A stretch of 64,000 nt of DNA from Apoderus coryli. Lineage: Eukaryota; Arthropoda; Insecta; Coleoptera; Attelabidae. Made by a program: the position numbers and the translations under genes. The notes beneath the pieces are model-generated. The model worked only from the letters and a program-made list of their open reading frames with translations, did not search any database and had not been told where the DNA came from. The stretch is from NCBI GenBank assembly GCA_911728435.2, contig OU452205.1, positions 3,462,760 to 3,526,759 on the forward strand, written 5' to 3'. Within the stretch, counting starts at the first letter, position 1. Every line of letters begins with the position of its first letter. Positions 41,900-55,217 of this stretch are shown here, piece by piece.

Positions 41900-43085
41900 G
41901 ACAGTCAAATGTGTATGCAATATTGAATGTCCTACTAATGCCTAAGGTTGTCTCAATCTCTTGATATTTATTATTTGTTGTGCCAAACTTAAATTCAATC
42001 GTTTCCTTTTCTGTTATATAATAAATAATATGAAATATGATTTAATAATTTGTCTTGAATGAATATATACAACAATACGTGGAAATTAAACTTATAAAGT
42101 AATGCGTTGTCTTGTATACAATAAACAAATAAAGTATCTAATTATAAACATTGCCTGTTGGTGTCAAGTACTACAAATAGTAATAATATAGTTGTCTTCC
42201 GCTTCATGTAGTTGTGTTTAGGTGTGTCCTGACAGCGATATAAATTCAACAAAAAAAAAAGACAATGAAAACTATATATGAACATTTATACAATTTGCCA
42301 AAGTTCCATTTCGTAGGTATAAACGAATTTAATTTTACCTGTAGGTGTATTACAGCAAGCGCCCCATTCATGGAAACGATATTGCATATGCGATATGTAC
42401 AGGGTATACCTACATATGTACAGGGTATACCTACACATAATAAGGGACGGCAACTCTATCTCGAAAACTAATCATATTACGGTTTTTGGTAAAAAGATGT
42501 TTAGTAAGTTGATCTCGCCTAGACCACCGAACATAATATAACGAGATGGAAAGATCGCATTGGCGCGGCCAGGAAAAAAAACTTGCAAACACAAATCGGT
42601 CGATAATATGACTTAAATCCAACGGTTCTTCATTAGCGTGTCTTATGTTTTCAGTAAACTTATTAGTTCGAATAATTTGCTATTGGAATTGTTGTTCAAC
42701 TGATTTTTGCATTTGGGCACTTTTAATCCCACGCATTTGCGTATGATTAAATAGTGTTTGAACATGTGACATGATGAATTGAACCATTTTCAACCAGTAA
42801 AGAAATCTTGAGCAATTTGAATGTCTCAATAAAAAACCTTTTGCTTCACTAATAGTACCAGCATCGATAGGTACTATTTTTCTCAATTTGAACATTCTTT
42901 GAAATAATCATTATTAATTCATCAGAACTTGCGCTCGTGACAAAATGCTTGAAAATTACTGCAACTTTGAAAAAAATAGAATTTGAAGTGCAAATAAAAA
43001 GTGATTAAATTTGGGTTGCCACATTACAGCATCAAATAATTTGGAAACGCCACTGTATTTGTCAACGGCAGTGTGAGATTTCTAA
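41900..43085. other. No gene; one short tandem repeat
   Basis: AT-rich. 42397-42436 holds two copies of about 20 bp (GTACAGGGTATACCTACATA). Confidence 0.45.
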
Positions 43086-43092
43086 CCTAGAA

Positions 43093-43955
43093 ACATGAAC
43101 AAAATTAGTCATGGAGCAAGACACCACAGAACAACGCCTACGCCTACGCCCTACGTGACTTTTTTGGGGCAACCTTCTGAGAGGACAGTTTGGAATGTGA
43201 TCCAAAAATTTTAGCAAACTGGATCCGTAGGTAACATTAAAACCCCTCAGCATGCTTGTAGAGGACGTTTGGAAGAAAATATTGCTGTTGTTCGCGAAAG
43301 TGTGGCGAAAATTCAAGCACATCGATGACAGCAAGTAGGCCTTACATATTCCACTACATAGCAAATTTTAAACAAATATTTAAAGCTATACCCATACAAA
43401 CTCCGAATAACGCAGGAATTGAAGCCTAGAGCGCGGTGTGTTTGCCGAATGGATAAGAGAATATCCAAGGGAGATTGTTGAAAAGGAAATGCATCCGCAA
43501 AAAGTGACTGTTGGTCTCGAGGCGTAATTGGCCCATTTTTTTTCGAGGATCATGTGCAAAAACGCTGTTATTGTTAAGGGGGTTCGTATCGGAACATGAT
43601 AACAGAGTTTTTGTGGGAGCAGTTGGAAGATGTGGACATCGAAAATCTCTGGTTTCAACAGGACGGTGCCATTTACCACACAGCAAGAGACATGATGGAA
43701 TTACTGCGCCGGCGCGGTAAATTACAAGGCAGCATTATTTCCCGCAACGGTGACATCAATTGGCCGCCGCGATCATGTGATTTAACTCCCGCAGATTTCT
43801 TGCTTTGGGGGTATCTGAAGAGCAGAGTCTACAAGAATAAACCAAGCACTATTGCAGAGCTTAAACAGGAGATCAGACGCCGGCATAGAACCTGATTTGC
43901 TTCGCAGAGTAGTCGAAAATTTTGACAAACGGATTACAACATACCATTCTTCATA
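43093..43955 (+). pseudogene. DD41D-like transposase relic
   Basis: Broken over several frames: E-R-T-V-W-N-V-I-Q-K-F, L-Y-P-Y-K-L-R-I-T-Q-E-L-K-P, then W-F-Q-Q-D-G-A-I-Y-H-T-A-R (second catalytic Asp) and I-N-W-P-P-R-S-C-D-L-T-P-A-D-F-L-L-W-G-Y-L-K (third). The spacing is two residues longer than the 41 of its relatives. It is not the same copy or subfamily as 37531-38597 but belongs to the same superfamily. No flanking inverted repeats were recognised. Confidence 0.75.
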
Positions 43956-43989
43956 GCAAATACAATTTTTATCATTCCTTCAAATGTTC

Positions 43990-46075
43990 CGTGTTTTATT
44001 TAATAATACTGTCATGTGGAAACTCAAATTGACTCAGCCTTTATTTGCAATTAAATTTTATTCTTCACTGAATCTGGTGTTAAATTAATAATGAACGTAA
44101 AACGTAAACTTGATCAAGTCGTAGATAATGTCAATAATACAGACGCATTAACATAATAATTAACAACTTTATAAGAAAAATTAATAGTCACATCTATCTA
44201 GATTAACACCTTAAACTAGTTTTGCATTTTTGAGTTTAGCATGAATATTCTGTTATTTATTTGCATCAAAAATACACATGGATGCAATTTATGTTAAGAC
44301 GATCGTCAGCTATCGAAGAAATTATTGATATTTTATTCGATATTTCAATGAATTCTTCATATTTTTGTGATTTATAGAGCTTCTAAAAGTGTGGCAATTA
44401 TTATTTTATGTTTCCGGGTATTACCAATTGAACAATTTATGTGATGCTACAATACTTAGTTAATTTATAGAATTTGATCTACCATTGTTCATGTTAAATT
44501 CACAGAATCCGACTCAGACTCCGACATGTCTGTAAACTACGAGCTGGGCGATTAGCCATCATATAATCATAATATAAATAAATTGATTTGTTAAATTAAA
44601 CAAATTAACTGATATTCTGATTAATAAGAATAAACAGTCAAATTATGTTCAATATACCTATACAGTGTGTCCTAAATTTACATGCATTGGTATTTTGGAA
44701 ACGAAGTCGGTTAAATTAGGAAAGTTTTAGAGAATGCTGCAAATTGAATTTTTGCCTGAGTCTTGTACGACTGGTTTTGATGGTTAATACATTATTATAG
44801 AATTTAATAGAGGTAATAATAATTTTCTAGCTTCATTTGTTTTCCAGATATTGATATTTTGAAGCAATCCTTCTGTTCCCGTCACTAGACGTTTTACTGA
44901 TTTAGACTTTTTGTTTCTTATATTTCTCTTATCGTTATTGATTAAAGTTTCGATATTTTAACTTTAACTCTTCCAATAATATTTAGTTCTTTTCTTCTAT
45001 AGTTAAAACCATCATCATTTCTCGACCGACCCACAAGCAATAAACATCTAAATAGATTACTATCAATAAACGCTTTCGTCGTTAGAAAACTTTTTCCAAT
45101 TAAAATGATAACAATAAAAAACACTGCAACAATCTACTAGTGTTCTTTCCTCTATCTTATGGCAATCATTTCATCGTTTCCAACACGAAAGCCAGAAATA
45201 AAAGACATGTTCCCAACATTTTAACGGAATGTACCTACACTTTTTCCCATCACGAACAAATAGTTATTTATTTGGTACCTCACACCTCTTTCAAACAACT
45301 TAAATCGTTTTTAGTAGAGATGCAGAAAACAATGAATACTCTGGATATATACTGATTCAAGATTTTGTTTTACCTTTGCAAAATGGCATTTGAGTTGCGC
45401 TTACAGAACTGGCAACTTTGTTTTTTAAGTAAATATTTCCGCTTTTGTCACACTTCCTCTTTCCATGTATTTTTAAAATTTTAAAAGTAGCAGCGACCAT
45501 TTTTTGATATAATACTAAAAAGTCTCCGCTCTTTTATTCCTATTGCTGTTGGGCTATGTCATTTTTGACAACTTTCTTGTGTGGATTGTTCTTCTAAAAT
45601 ATTGATAAAGATCTTCGGGAAAACTTCCTAGATTTAACAAATTTAAATTTAAATAAAATCTTCTCCTAACCCTTATAGTTTTTAATTTGTTATTATTTGT
45701 GTCGGTTTTTATATTTTCTAGTATAGCAATATTTTGCTTTACAAGATTAACAAGAACAATTTCTTTTTTTATGCTAAAATTTGTTTCCCTCTGTGGCGCA
45801 ATTATTCTCCAATTAATTTGCTAAAATTTCATGGCATAAAATTACTCCAGGCGACGCACAGTGGGGTATTTGAGCAATCTGGGCGGCCAAAAATATATAA
45901 ATCAAATAAGTTATACTTCAGGAAGAATTGAGTAAATTTAGGGATATTTGTAAGTATAATTTATAGTAAAACCAAAAAAATAGACACGTATGTACAGTGT
46001 GTCCACTAGTAATCTACATTTGGGTAACTTTATTATTAATTTTACAAACATATTATAAACAAATTCGAATAAAAA
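43990..46075. other. No gene recognised
   Basis: AT-rich, short frames only. ATACAGTGTGTCC at 44662 and GTACAGTGTGTCC at 45992 look like ends of small Tc1/mariner-type elements, but no partner end was found. Confidence 0.35.
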
Positions 46076-46081
46076 AATGTT

Positions 46082-47690
46082 TTAACTGGAAGAATCCCAT
46101 CCTTCCTCGTCTGAATCAACAGTCTCTTCTTCATCATCCGTTGATGATTCCGACTGCGACTCTGTTTGCACATTAGGTGAAGCCGAAAGTAACAAAGTTA
46201 GTGTTTCTTTGGAAAACGGTTTACTATGCTTTTAAGGTATTGGTCTCATTCCAGTTATAATAGCATCGGAAGTAAGCAACAGCCTATTCAACACATCCAA
46301 ATTGAAGATTCTCTTGAAAACTTTCTTGCAAAATTTTGGCGATAGATCCTGATATGCCTATTACGTGCTTCTGATGCCTCCTCTGATAATTGACCTATCG
46401 GAAGCAGCGCATTTTTGATATCCATTGGGCCATGAATTAATATTTTGTGTATAGTCATTGGATGCCACGGGAAGAGCTGGATGTAGATTTCTGCAGTTTC
46501 CTTTGCATAATCCGAAAATTTTTCTATGTTAATTTTATGTCCACACGATAATACTTCTAAAATTATTTTTAATCTGTATATAAAGTGCTTGTCAATCCCA
46601 GTAATTTCTGCCGCCAATTCGTGGTTCTCAAAAAATCTTCGACTGGTATTGCCATCGTTTGTGTTATCAAATCCAGGTTTAGGTACATCTACTATTAAGT
46701 CCAGTTTTCGTCGAAAATCATCCTGTATTTGTATTTTTCTTTGCTTCACTGCAGCTTTTTCTGTGTCTGTCCTCAGTTGCCACTTTTTTATATGTAACTT
46801 GTAGGATAAATGTAAAATTGTTTCAAAAAATCGGATTCTCGCATGTAAAATAGACACTCCGAAGTTTAGTGCCTCTGGATTAGCGTCTCTTTTTACGTTT
46901 AAATTATTAAAATCTTTGGATGTTAAACCACAGATATAGCATCTCATTGTTGATGTAGTATTTGTGGCAGCATTGCAGACTTTTCCGTCAACCATGGTGA
47001 ACATCATACTATAGTCAACACTGTAACAGTTATTATCTATCGTGACTTTTGTCTGTTGTAAATTATTTATGGCAGCTTTCACGTAATATATTTCTTGCAT
47101 TGTTATATCTGTGGTTTCTTTAACAAACCTAATTCGTATGGGACGGCAATAACGGGGAGATGACGGAGTAGGATTCTGCCATATAACCTCATTTCTTTTG
47201 GACCTTTTTAGCTGAAGGGGTACAAAAGAACTTTGAAATAAGTTGGCGTCAGAAGCAGCATCGTTACCAAATCTTTGTTTGAATTGAACTTGTTGTGCTC
47301 CATCACAACCCCACTTGCACATCAAAACAAACGTATCGCTTCTTTCGGTATGCAGTTTTAAAACTTCTTCTAAATGGGTCAATAATCGAGTAGCGGTATG
47401 GTCCATTAAGCTTTGCAGTTTTACTTCAGCACAAGTTTCGGTTACTAAGTATGCTGCCTTATCAGGGTAGCACTCTAGTTTAGCTTTTTGTAGAAAACTA
47501 TAACAAGGAAATAACTTTTTCTGAGTGCTTCTTATTATTTCGTACTGCCTCCTGGAAAGTCCTGCTTCAACAAACATGGCAATAGCCTGCTTCGGCGACA
47601 ATTGAGAGCTGACACTTTCTAACTGAGTACGAGAAAAAGCTTTCTTATATTTGCCGTCGCGACGGCAGCTCTTGGTCTGGAGGCATTAGG
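46082..47690 (-). pseudogene. Transib/RAG1-like transposase, frameshifted
   Basis: A frame open from about 47688 to 46288 (start TTG-like; a true start is not visible) contains M-C-K-W-G-C-D-G-A-Q-Q (first catalytic Asp context), T-M-V-D-G-K-V-C-N (second), C-Y-I-C-G-L (zinc-binding Cys pair) and I-G-Q-L-S-E-E-A-S-E-A-R-N (catalytic Glu context). Order and motifs match the DDE core shared by Transib transposases and vertebrate RAG1. Near 46290 the frame shifts. The C-terminal part L-N-R-L-L-L-T-S-D then an acidic tail ending at 46082 lies in another frame, with one more stop. N-terminal part and inverted repeats were not found. Confidence 0.75.
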
Positions 47691-48049
47691 CCATGGGTTG
47701 TTATTATTACTGTTTTTAAATAATAAAAAAAAATAAAATATGAATAAGAAACTTATTTTAATAGGGCAAAATAAGAAATCCCGCAAAGAAAAACACAAAA
47801 TTTTTAATAATAATATAGGGCACGTTTAGTTTATTCAAACTTTCAGCAGCGAATTTATATCACAAAATAAAATGAAAATATACATAAAAAACAAATTTCC
47901 ATATAGTAGTAAATGATGATATTTTCTTATTGAAATTTTTGGATGATATATTATTCTTTTAATTTAGTCTATTATTTGAGTACTTTTGTAAATACTGTTT
48001 GCGTGAAATTCATGAATTTCTTCTACATTTTTAAACTAATTTAAACACA

Positions 48050-48350
48050 TAAGAAATAGTCGAGGAATATTATTCCGCATCCCAAAATACAGCCGCCATC
48101 ACCTTACCGGCCGACTGTTGCGTCTTTGCTCGCTTTCGATTCGATTCGTCGGCGTCGATTGCTGTCCACTCAGCTGATTTTGTTAATTTTTTTGACGTTT
48201 TCTGGAATACCAGCATCATTTGGGCGTCCACTGCTCTCTGTATCATTTATGCTGGTACGACCACGTTTAAATTCAGCAATCCACTTCTCTAACAGTTGTC
48301 TCGATGGAGCAGACTTCGTATAATGTTTATCAAGCCATTGGTTTCCATTG
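48050..48350 (-). pseudogene. Mariner transposase fragment
   Basis: Minus strand: K-S-A-P-S-R-Q-L-L-E-K-W-I-A-E-F-K-R-G-R, S-S-G-R-P-N-D-A (helix-turn-helix and linker), then in another frame A-A-V-F-W-D-A-E, the block before the second catalytic Asp. About 200 residues between are deleted. Confidence 0.7.
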
Positions 48351-48359
48351 TATTTTTTT

Positions 48360-49200
48360 CATTTTTTTGAATGGAATACCTACATATAATTTATCAACTG
48401 TAGAGCTATTTTGACTGACATAATATGCGAATAAATAAGCTAATAATATTTAAATTCAAAATCGTTCAAAGAAATTACACTATTATTCTACGAAATGCTT
48501 TAGTAATCCTGTTATAAATTTACACCATCTCTAATTGCAAATGTTGCGGATGTACGTAAGAAATATGGATAAGCCACTAACTACAGCCATGTAGGAAGCG
48601 TTTTGTGATTCGCGACCAGTTGCAATTTATTGCGTTTCTGTCATCCCCTCATTTTCTTAATCGAATTCGAGTGATTAACTACATATAAACTGTATCTTTT
48701 TTTTTTTTTTAACAAGAGTTTTTATCAAAATGTCTTTATACTTACCGGTATAATGTACGTATGTACACATTACTCAACCAGTTTTGCAGATTAACGTTCA
48801 TGCTGCTCCTGAAATCTGGGAGGAGATATAATTTTGATAGGATATGAAAACTATGTACTACAGAGTGATATAAACATTTTCGTATATTAAATATTATGTA
48901 ACTTTAAAACCAAAAATATACGTATATACTTCAAAATTACACACTGTATATTTTTCACTTCGAAACAATACAACTAATACCTAATAGTTCACTTGGTAGT
49001 TTAGCACTGAAAAAATATATAAGCTGTTTTCTCCTTCGTTCTTTATGATTTTTGAAGTGAAAAATAAATAAAAATAGAAGTGGCATAACAAGAAACTAAT
49101 AACAAAAATGTTTGTAGCGTACATAACCTTTACATTTTTACTAATAAAATCTAACACTGTTGCCAATTGTTCGTTTTATTCATAGAATCAGAACTCGTAC
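48360..49200. other. No gene recognised
   Basis: AT-rich, no motif seen. Confidence 0.4.
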
Positions 49201-49204
49201 TTCA

Positions 49205-49620
49205 CATCTTACTTACTTACTTACTCCATGGCTCTACAACCCGCGGTGGGTGTTGGCCGACTGTACTATTCGCCTCCATTGTTGTCGATCTTCCATCAAT
49301 GCTGGGTCGTACTCTATCCCAATGGTCCTTAGGTCCGTTTTGATGTTGTCCCGCCATCTCATTCGGGGGCGCCCCAAAGGTCTTCGTCCCACTGGTACTC
49401 CCTTCCAAGCCAATTTTATTATCCGTGTGTCAGGCTGTCTTTGTACGTGACCCGCCCATTGCAGTCTTCTCTCTGCCTGCGTCCGAAGTTGAGGATGAAA
49501 AGTATGTGCAAAACTATTCTTATCCCATACATACTGGTCACCGCAACACTGAATTAAAATTTGTGTTGTTTTTTTTTCAGCGCGACCCAGCATAATGTGG
49601 AGGTCATGGACACATTAACA
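49205..49620 (-). mobile_element. RTE-like LINE 3' end
   Basis: The frame 49593-49234 ends with R-R-L-Q-W-A-G-H-V-Q-R, V-G-R-R-P-L-G-R-P-R-M-R-W-R-D and W-R-R-I-V-Q-S-A-N. This is the C-terminal tail typical of RTE/L2-type insect LINEs. The 3' end is (GTAA)n at 49205-49225 after the stop. No reverse-transcriptase core remains. Confidence 0.8.
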
Positions 49621-49659
49621 ACAAGTTCCTCTGAAACCCTATCAGTCTCAGAAATTGAA

Positions 49660-49835
49660 AAAGAAAAGTATGCACATTAAACGGATTCAGCTTCTCAGGT
49701 CTAGGACAGATAATCTAAGTTTTTTAAGTTGGTTTCATAATAATTTTTATCTTGTCTAAACTCGGTAGAAACAGATTCAGTTTCTCAGGTCTAGGAAAGA
49801 TAAACGATTCATGTCAAATATGGTTTCTTATAATT
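49660..49835. repeat. Two-copy tandem repeat
   Basis: About 85-90 bp unit: CAGCTTCTCAGGTCTAGGAC at 49688 recurs as CAGTTTCTCAGGTCTAGGAA at 49778, with matching flanks. Confidence 0.6.
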
Positions 49836-49839
49836 AGTA

Positions 49840-52800
49840 AATGTTACAACAAAAATTCATAATTATATACCTTTGCATTTAATAATAAATATTTTCATAA
49901 TATAGAAAGTGTTTCCTTTTAATCCCAGACATATATTATTTAATAAATTATATTTGAAAAAAATGTGACAGTTCCTGCGTAGGTATGTATTTATTATTGG
50001 AAACTACAACAAAGATTTCAAAAGAATTATACTACGCCACTGACTTTTGTTTACATGCACTCCTTCTGTCATTAAAAAGGTAAATATTGACCTATATGTT
50101 ATGAAGACAAACATTGGACCCGAAATTAAAGGAAAAATTGCGAAAAATGCACTTTTTTCAGTTTTTTACCAATAACTCGAAAAATATACCGTTTTGGAAG
50201 AAAATGTTTGAATACAAAAATAAAGTACAATAAATTCTCTACAAATTAGGCTCTAACATTTTTTTTGTTTAGATCAACTGTTGCGCCGCTAGAGAGCCTT
50301 GAAATTTGACCAAATTGATGTCTACTAACAAAATTTCAATAAGCTACTTATAGATACCTAAATTCGTTTAGTCAGTATATCCAATTAATAAAAATAGAAT
50401 TATGTTGCTGTCAATTAGAACGCGCGTCATAATTTTATTAACCTCAATTAATTCAAGCCTATAATCTCCAAAACATTAACCTATTTTATTTTTCTCTCTA
50501 GTTCAATGCTTTGTTCAATGGAAATAAATAATGAATTAATAATTTATATGCTATAAATCCAATTATAAATGTCCAATCGTATTTTTCATTTTACAGTGTT
50601 ATAAAATATTGCGGTATAATAATACCACAATCAATATCTACAGGGGTTATTCATATGTTTTGAACAAAATTCATATTTACACTATTAACATGAACAAAAA
50701 AACAACATAGTAAAAAAATTTCTCATGTAAAACACATTTTGTTTATACATTTTTGATGCTACACATAATTTTTCGTTATATTCATTTTAGTAGGTATTAT
50801 CCAAACATTTAAAAGAAATTTTGTTCGTGTTTAATTTTAATGCGAAACAGCTCCTGACTTTTGAATGACTGTGTATAATATGGATTAACCGTAAATTTGT
50901 TGGTTATTATTTATAACAATGTAGTAGTTTTGGCTATATTTAATCTTGGAAAGTTCTTAATGTATTTTACACAAACTTTTTGCTTATATTTTGATTGAAA
51001 ACTTTACTCTGCGGTAGGTTTAGATATCTAAAAATGTTCATGAATTATTAATGTGTTTTTGATTATACATTTTATCCATACAAACTTGACAATCTCAATC
51101 TATCAAAGATAATGTTATAGTTCAACAGAAATATGCAGGTTCTTGTCTGTCAATACACCTAAGGCGCTCATTTGGCATATGTATGAGGTATTAAAAATAG
51201 TAATCTGTTCGACACGCTGTGTCCTAACAATTATTTTTGTATGAAAAACAAAGAGTTAAAACTATAATAATTGTAACAGGGTGTTCGCAAATAAACATAA
51301 CGTCAACCTGATGTTGTTCTAAACTTACGTTGACTTTAAAGCACGACAGTTTACCTTTGTGTAAGGCTTCTTATTTATTTATTAATTTTATGAAGTAGAT
51401 ATATATATACTTCATAAGTTCTAAGTTGTGTTCATCTGTATAGGCATCGAACATATTATAACATATGTAAGGGTCAGGTAATGAAAACACCCGAAACGTT
51501 TCGCTTACCGTTGCCTCTTACTTGTCACACCCTCTGAAAGCAGACTATGTTTCCTTAAAACAATTATTATAAATTAAGTTCTGTAAATGTATTATTAAAA
51601 TGATTGTTTACCAATTCAAGCTATTTTTGATATGTCATTGGTTCCGCCCACTTCGTACCACCATAGAATAATACCTAACTATAGATAAGAAGGGTCAGTA
51701 GACGCTAAAAACGGCATCGACTCGTCGCAATCCCAGCCACATTCTGGCCCGCTACTATATATACTATAAGATACTATACTACAATTATAAGTGCGGCGAA
51801 TTGCTTTGTAGACAGAGAGATAAAACGTTCCGACACGAAGTGAAGTAACTGTATATTAAACTGTGGTACCACTGTCTACTTGCCCACACGGCAGTTTACC
51901 GCGCTACCTGGCCTTCCCCTGGCCCTTAATTCTCTCAACAAAAGAACTATTAGAGATGGCAGATGATAGTACTTTCGATTGTATTGTATATGTGGTACTG
52001 ATCAAAGATTTCTTATTCAATCTTTGGTACTGGCGTATATACGGTTTGATTTTAGTGAGTTCAATAAGTAATTTTGAATGGCTTCAAGATTGGATTATTG
52101 TGAAAACAAATTCTTCATGAGTGCAAATTGTGTCAAGTAAGTTTTGTTGTGAAATTTACTTATATTAGCGCATTTTTTATTCTGACGGATTTTATTGACG
52201 AAAAAAAAATTATTTAACGGATTTTGGACGGAAATCTAGTAATAACGCTGCCAAATTTATTAAAATAAACCGTTCATGACAAAAAAACTATAACATCTTC
52301 TCTCTTGGCAACAATACAATTCTTACAATGCCCAGAGAAACCACTCGCTTGCTGCGTATTTTTGAAACACCCTATATATTCAAATTTAATTCATATTTAG
52401 AAAAATAGAAAGAAATAATTATATTATATTGTGAGCTTTGATCAATTTTAATATTTGTGTTGTAATTGTATGTTTATTATTATTTTTTTTGGTGTATAAA
52501 AGCTAATTTCATAATTTGTTAAAAAGTTTTTCGTTTCTAAAATTCTGTTTCAATATTTACATATTTATTATTTATATTTATTTCTTTTAAAGGGGAATTT
52601 TAATTTAATTTTTTTTTAATTAAGGGTAATGTCTTGCTTATATAATGTATTTCAAAAAGTAAGATTTGGATTGATGATTAGTATTGTTTCGTTATTGTAT
52701 TGAATTGTGTTTTAGTGCTTGATAAAGCGGCAATATAGCCTGCGAAACGTCGCATATTTGATAATTTAGAGTTTTACTTAAGTGAGTCTTACAACCCAAG

Positions 52801-53580
52801 ATAAAAAGTTATTAATCCTTATAATTTCTGATAGTGCTGTCCTTGTCACGAAAACCTGCAAAAAATGACCGCTATCTATGTGACTTCACTTAAAGCTGCA
52901 CCGAAGGTGCAGCCGCAGGTCTGTCTATATAGAAAATTTGTTTTTTGCTGCATCCCAACGGGTACTTTTCAAGGGGGTTTAATATGGCTTTCATGACACT
53001 GTAACTGTAGGTTATTATCACTTTTTCAGTAAAATTACTTTAAATACACAATGACAACTTCTAAATTTACTACAACTATATGGAATAACCATTTTATAAC
53101 ACTACAATATACAACATGTTGATAGAAGTTGATCTTAAACATGAAAATAATGCCGAAAACTTTTAGACTATTAATGTAAACAAAGAAAATAATAAACTAT
53201 TTGACACAAGCAATTTGTCTGTCATGTTAGAAAAAACATCTTACCAAAACCAAATTATGACGTGAAACTAGAGGTGTGAACTATATTGGAATTTGTCGAT
53301 TTTTATTTGAAAACCATTTTCATGACTACATTCTTAGAAAAACATATGGGACAAGCAATTGCGTATGTTTTTAGTCACAATCGTATCAAAAAATAACGTA
53401 CCCATTCGTAAATTCTATTGAAAAAGTATTAATCTTTAAAAATATGACTCACTTCACACATACTACGTTCCTTTTAAAAATATCACTATTCCAAATGTCA
53501 TATAAACTGTGACAGCTACCGCAGACAAAAGGTACCTGTCAAGCAAATTATTAGTAAAATAAGTGACACCAACGTTAGAA
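49840..53580. other. No gene recognised; AT-rich
   Basis: Short frames only. 51690-51960 is less AT-rich and holds an 85-codon frame (51863-52120) without a known motif. A decayed hammerhead-like trace (CTTGATAAAG...GCGAAACGTCGC) lies at 52718-52753. Confidence 0.4.
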
Positions 53581-53593
53581 AAAAATATTTGCA

Positions 53594-53780
53594 AATTATG
53601 ACAAACGAACGAATTTCAAAAAATAGAGAGATATGGTAGAATAATAACTGCAACCAACGAATCTCAAAATAGAGAGATATGGTAGTTCTAAAAAATAACG
53701 TCCACCACTATTAACGTTAATGTTATTTTAACATCTGGTTAAACCAACGAATTTCAAAATAGAAAGATACGGTAGTCAAT
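53594..53780 (+). repeat. Three imperfect copies of a 30-bp unit
   Basis: CAACGAATTTCAAAATAGAG and a following AGATATGGTAG recur at about 53605, 53654 and 53745, separated by unequal spacers. Confidence 0.65.
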
Positions 53781-53819
53781 TTTTTAGCATAAACTTTAAA
53801 TTTATATACGGGGTGAGTC

Positions 53820-54870
53820 AAAAATGTATTTCTTTATTTTCTTAAGGAGGAAAAAGTAATATATTGAATAATTTCTTGATTTCTTTAGATTTCAATTCAA
53901 GTATTACAGTATATTTAGGTATATATTATTAAAATTAAAATACAATATATATATCAATGACTTTTGTCATAGATAAGACTACCACAAGACGACTGGGAAA
54001 TCCCAAAGGGGTATTAAAAACTGATTTTAATAAAAGTAATTTATTAATATAATATTGTTCCAAAATTACACACAATCTTCAATACACCTAAACAAAGCTC
54101 AAACAAATTATATTCTAACAAAAAAATGTAATTAATGATGTAGTGTACGCTATACGTTATTACATTAATATTAAAGAAAACAAAAACACACAATAAATTA
54201 TTTAATCTCACCGATATTATCGCACCAGATGTGGATGGTTGAGCGCGGAATGAATTATAACCGCACTTACATGTAGATAGATATACATACGTATGGTATA
54301 TAAAATCGATACAAAATTACAGGGAATCAATCATTAATCAAAATACATTTCAGTAGAAGAAATTCGTAATAAATTGTGTTCAATCAGGTACGATAAACAA
54401 TAAATTAAATATTAAAAGAAAACAAATTGTACAATACCAATGTTGGAGGGTATAAGTAGATATTGAATTAGGCACATTTGATGTTCCTATTAGGTAATTG
54501 CTTGGGAGAGTTGCGCGGTAAAATTTGCGACAAAGAAAGCCATCATTCATTTTTTAATTGCTTTGGATAAAGGATCTGCTATTGAATTGTTTATATCACA
54601 ATTTCATTTTAGATGAATAAATTAATTAAATCTTTACCTACAGAAAGTAAACATCATGGGGTTCAAGAATATTAAAAATAAACAAAGGAAAGCAATATTC
54701 AAAATCTCATATCTTACGTTTAATTTCAGCATTACGAGAAAAATAATTGCTAACCACTTTCGAAGTGTAATTGTAATTTTAATAAATCAAAAAATATTTT
54801 CCATAGTGTGACTTCGATAGAATTTTGACCAGAATATTGTATGTCTTGGGGTTATGTTTGTACGATTTTT
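53820..54870. other. No gene recognised
   Basis: AT-rich; no motif seen. Confidence 0.4.
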
Positions 54871-54875
54871 GACTT

Positions 54876-54918
54876 GCCACTGATGATGGCACTGGTCTAA
54901 TCCCGAAACATGTATGGC
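54876..54918 (+). ncRNA. Hammerhead ribozyme-like motif, single arm
   Basis: GCCA (stem I), CTGATGA, T, a short GG...CC stem II, GAAA, ACATGT, cleavage triplet GTA, TGGC (stem I). Core and stem I are intact; stem II has only two clear pairs. GTGGAG follows 33 bp downstream, as in the palindromic copies. No mirrored arm was found. Confidence 0.6.
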
Positions 54919-54985
54919 GGATAGATTCTGAATTCTATTAAATTTATTTTGTGGAGATTTGACTTTCAGTAGTAATACCCCTAGG

Positions 54986-55103
54986 GTCTTGATAATACCG
55001 AGATAATTTTGTCATAGAGAATGCCGAAAGCGTGTTGCTTGATATCTTTAAGCAACTCGCTTGAAGGATTCTCTATGACAAAATTTTGAGTATTTATCAA
55101 GGC
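54986..55103. repeat. Long hairpin
   Basis: TCTTGATAATACCGAG... at 54986-55022 is mirrored by ATTCTCTATGACAAAATTTT... at 55068-55103. The 45-nt middle holds a second, shorter inverted repeat (GTTGCTT...AAGCAAC). About 35 bp of outer stem with a few mismatches. It follows the hammerhead motif at 54876 and precedes the tyrosine-recombinase relic. Confidence 0.75.
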
Positions 55104-55217
55104 CCGAGGAGTATTCGATAAGATAATTTTTAAATTCGTAGATATCAAAAATTTGATTGTCAATCTAATTTTCAATACAAAATGTATTAGTTTTAATCAA
55201 AGAAATATTATTCTTTT

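Noticed and set aside
51690..52120. Possible LTR end with a short following frame
   Set aside because: No second LTR, no TG...CA boundaries with target duplication, and no primer-binding site that I could support.
52718..52753. Hammerhead ribozyme
   Set aside because: The core reads CTTGATAA and cannot be fitted to CUGANGA; kept only as a decayed trace.
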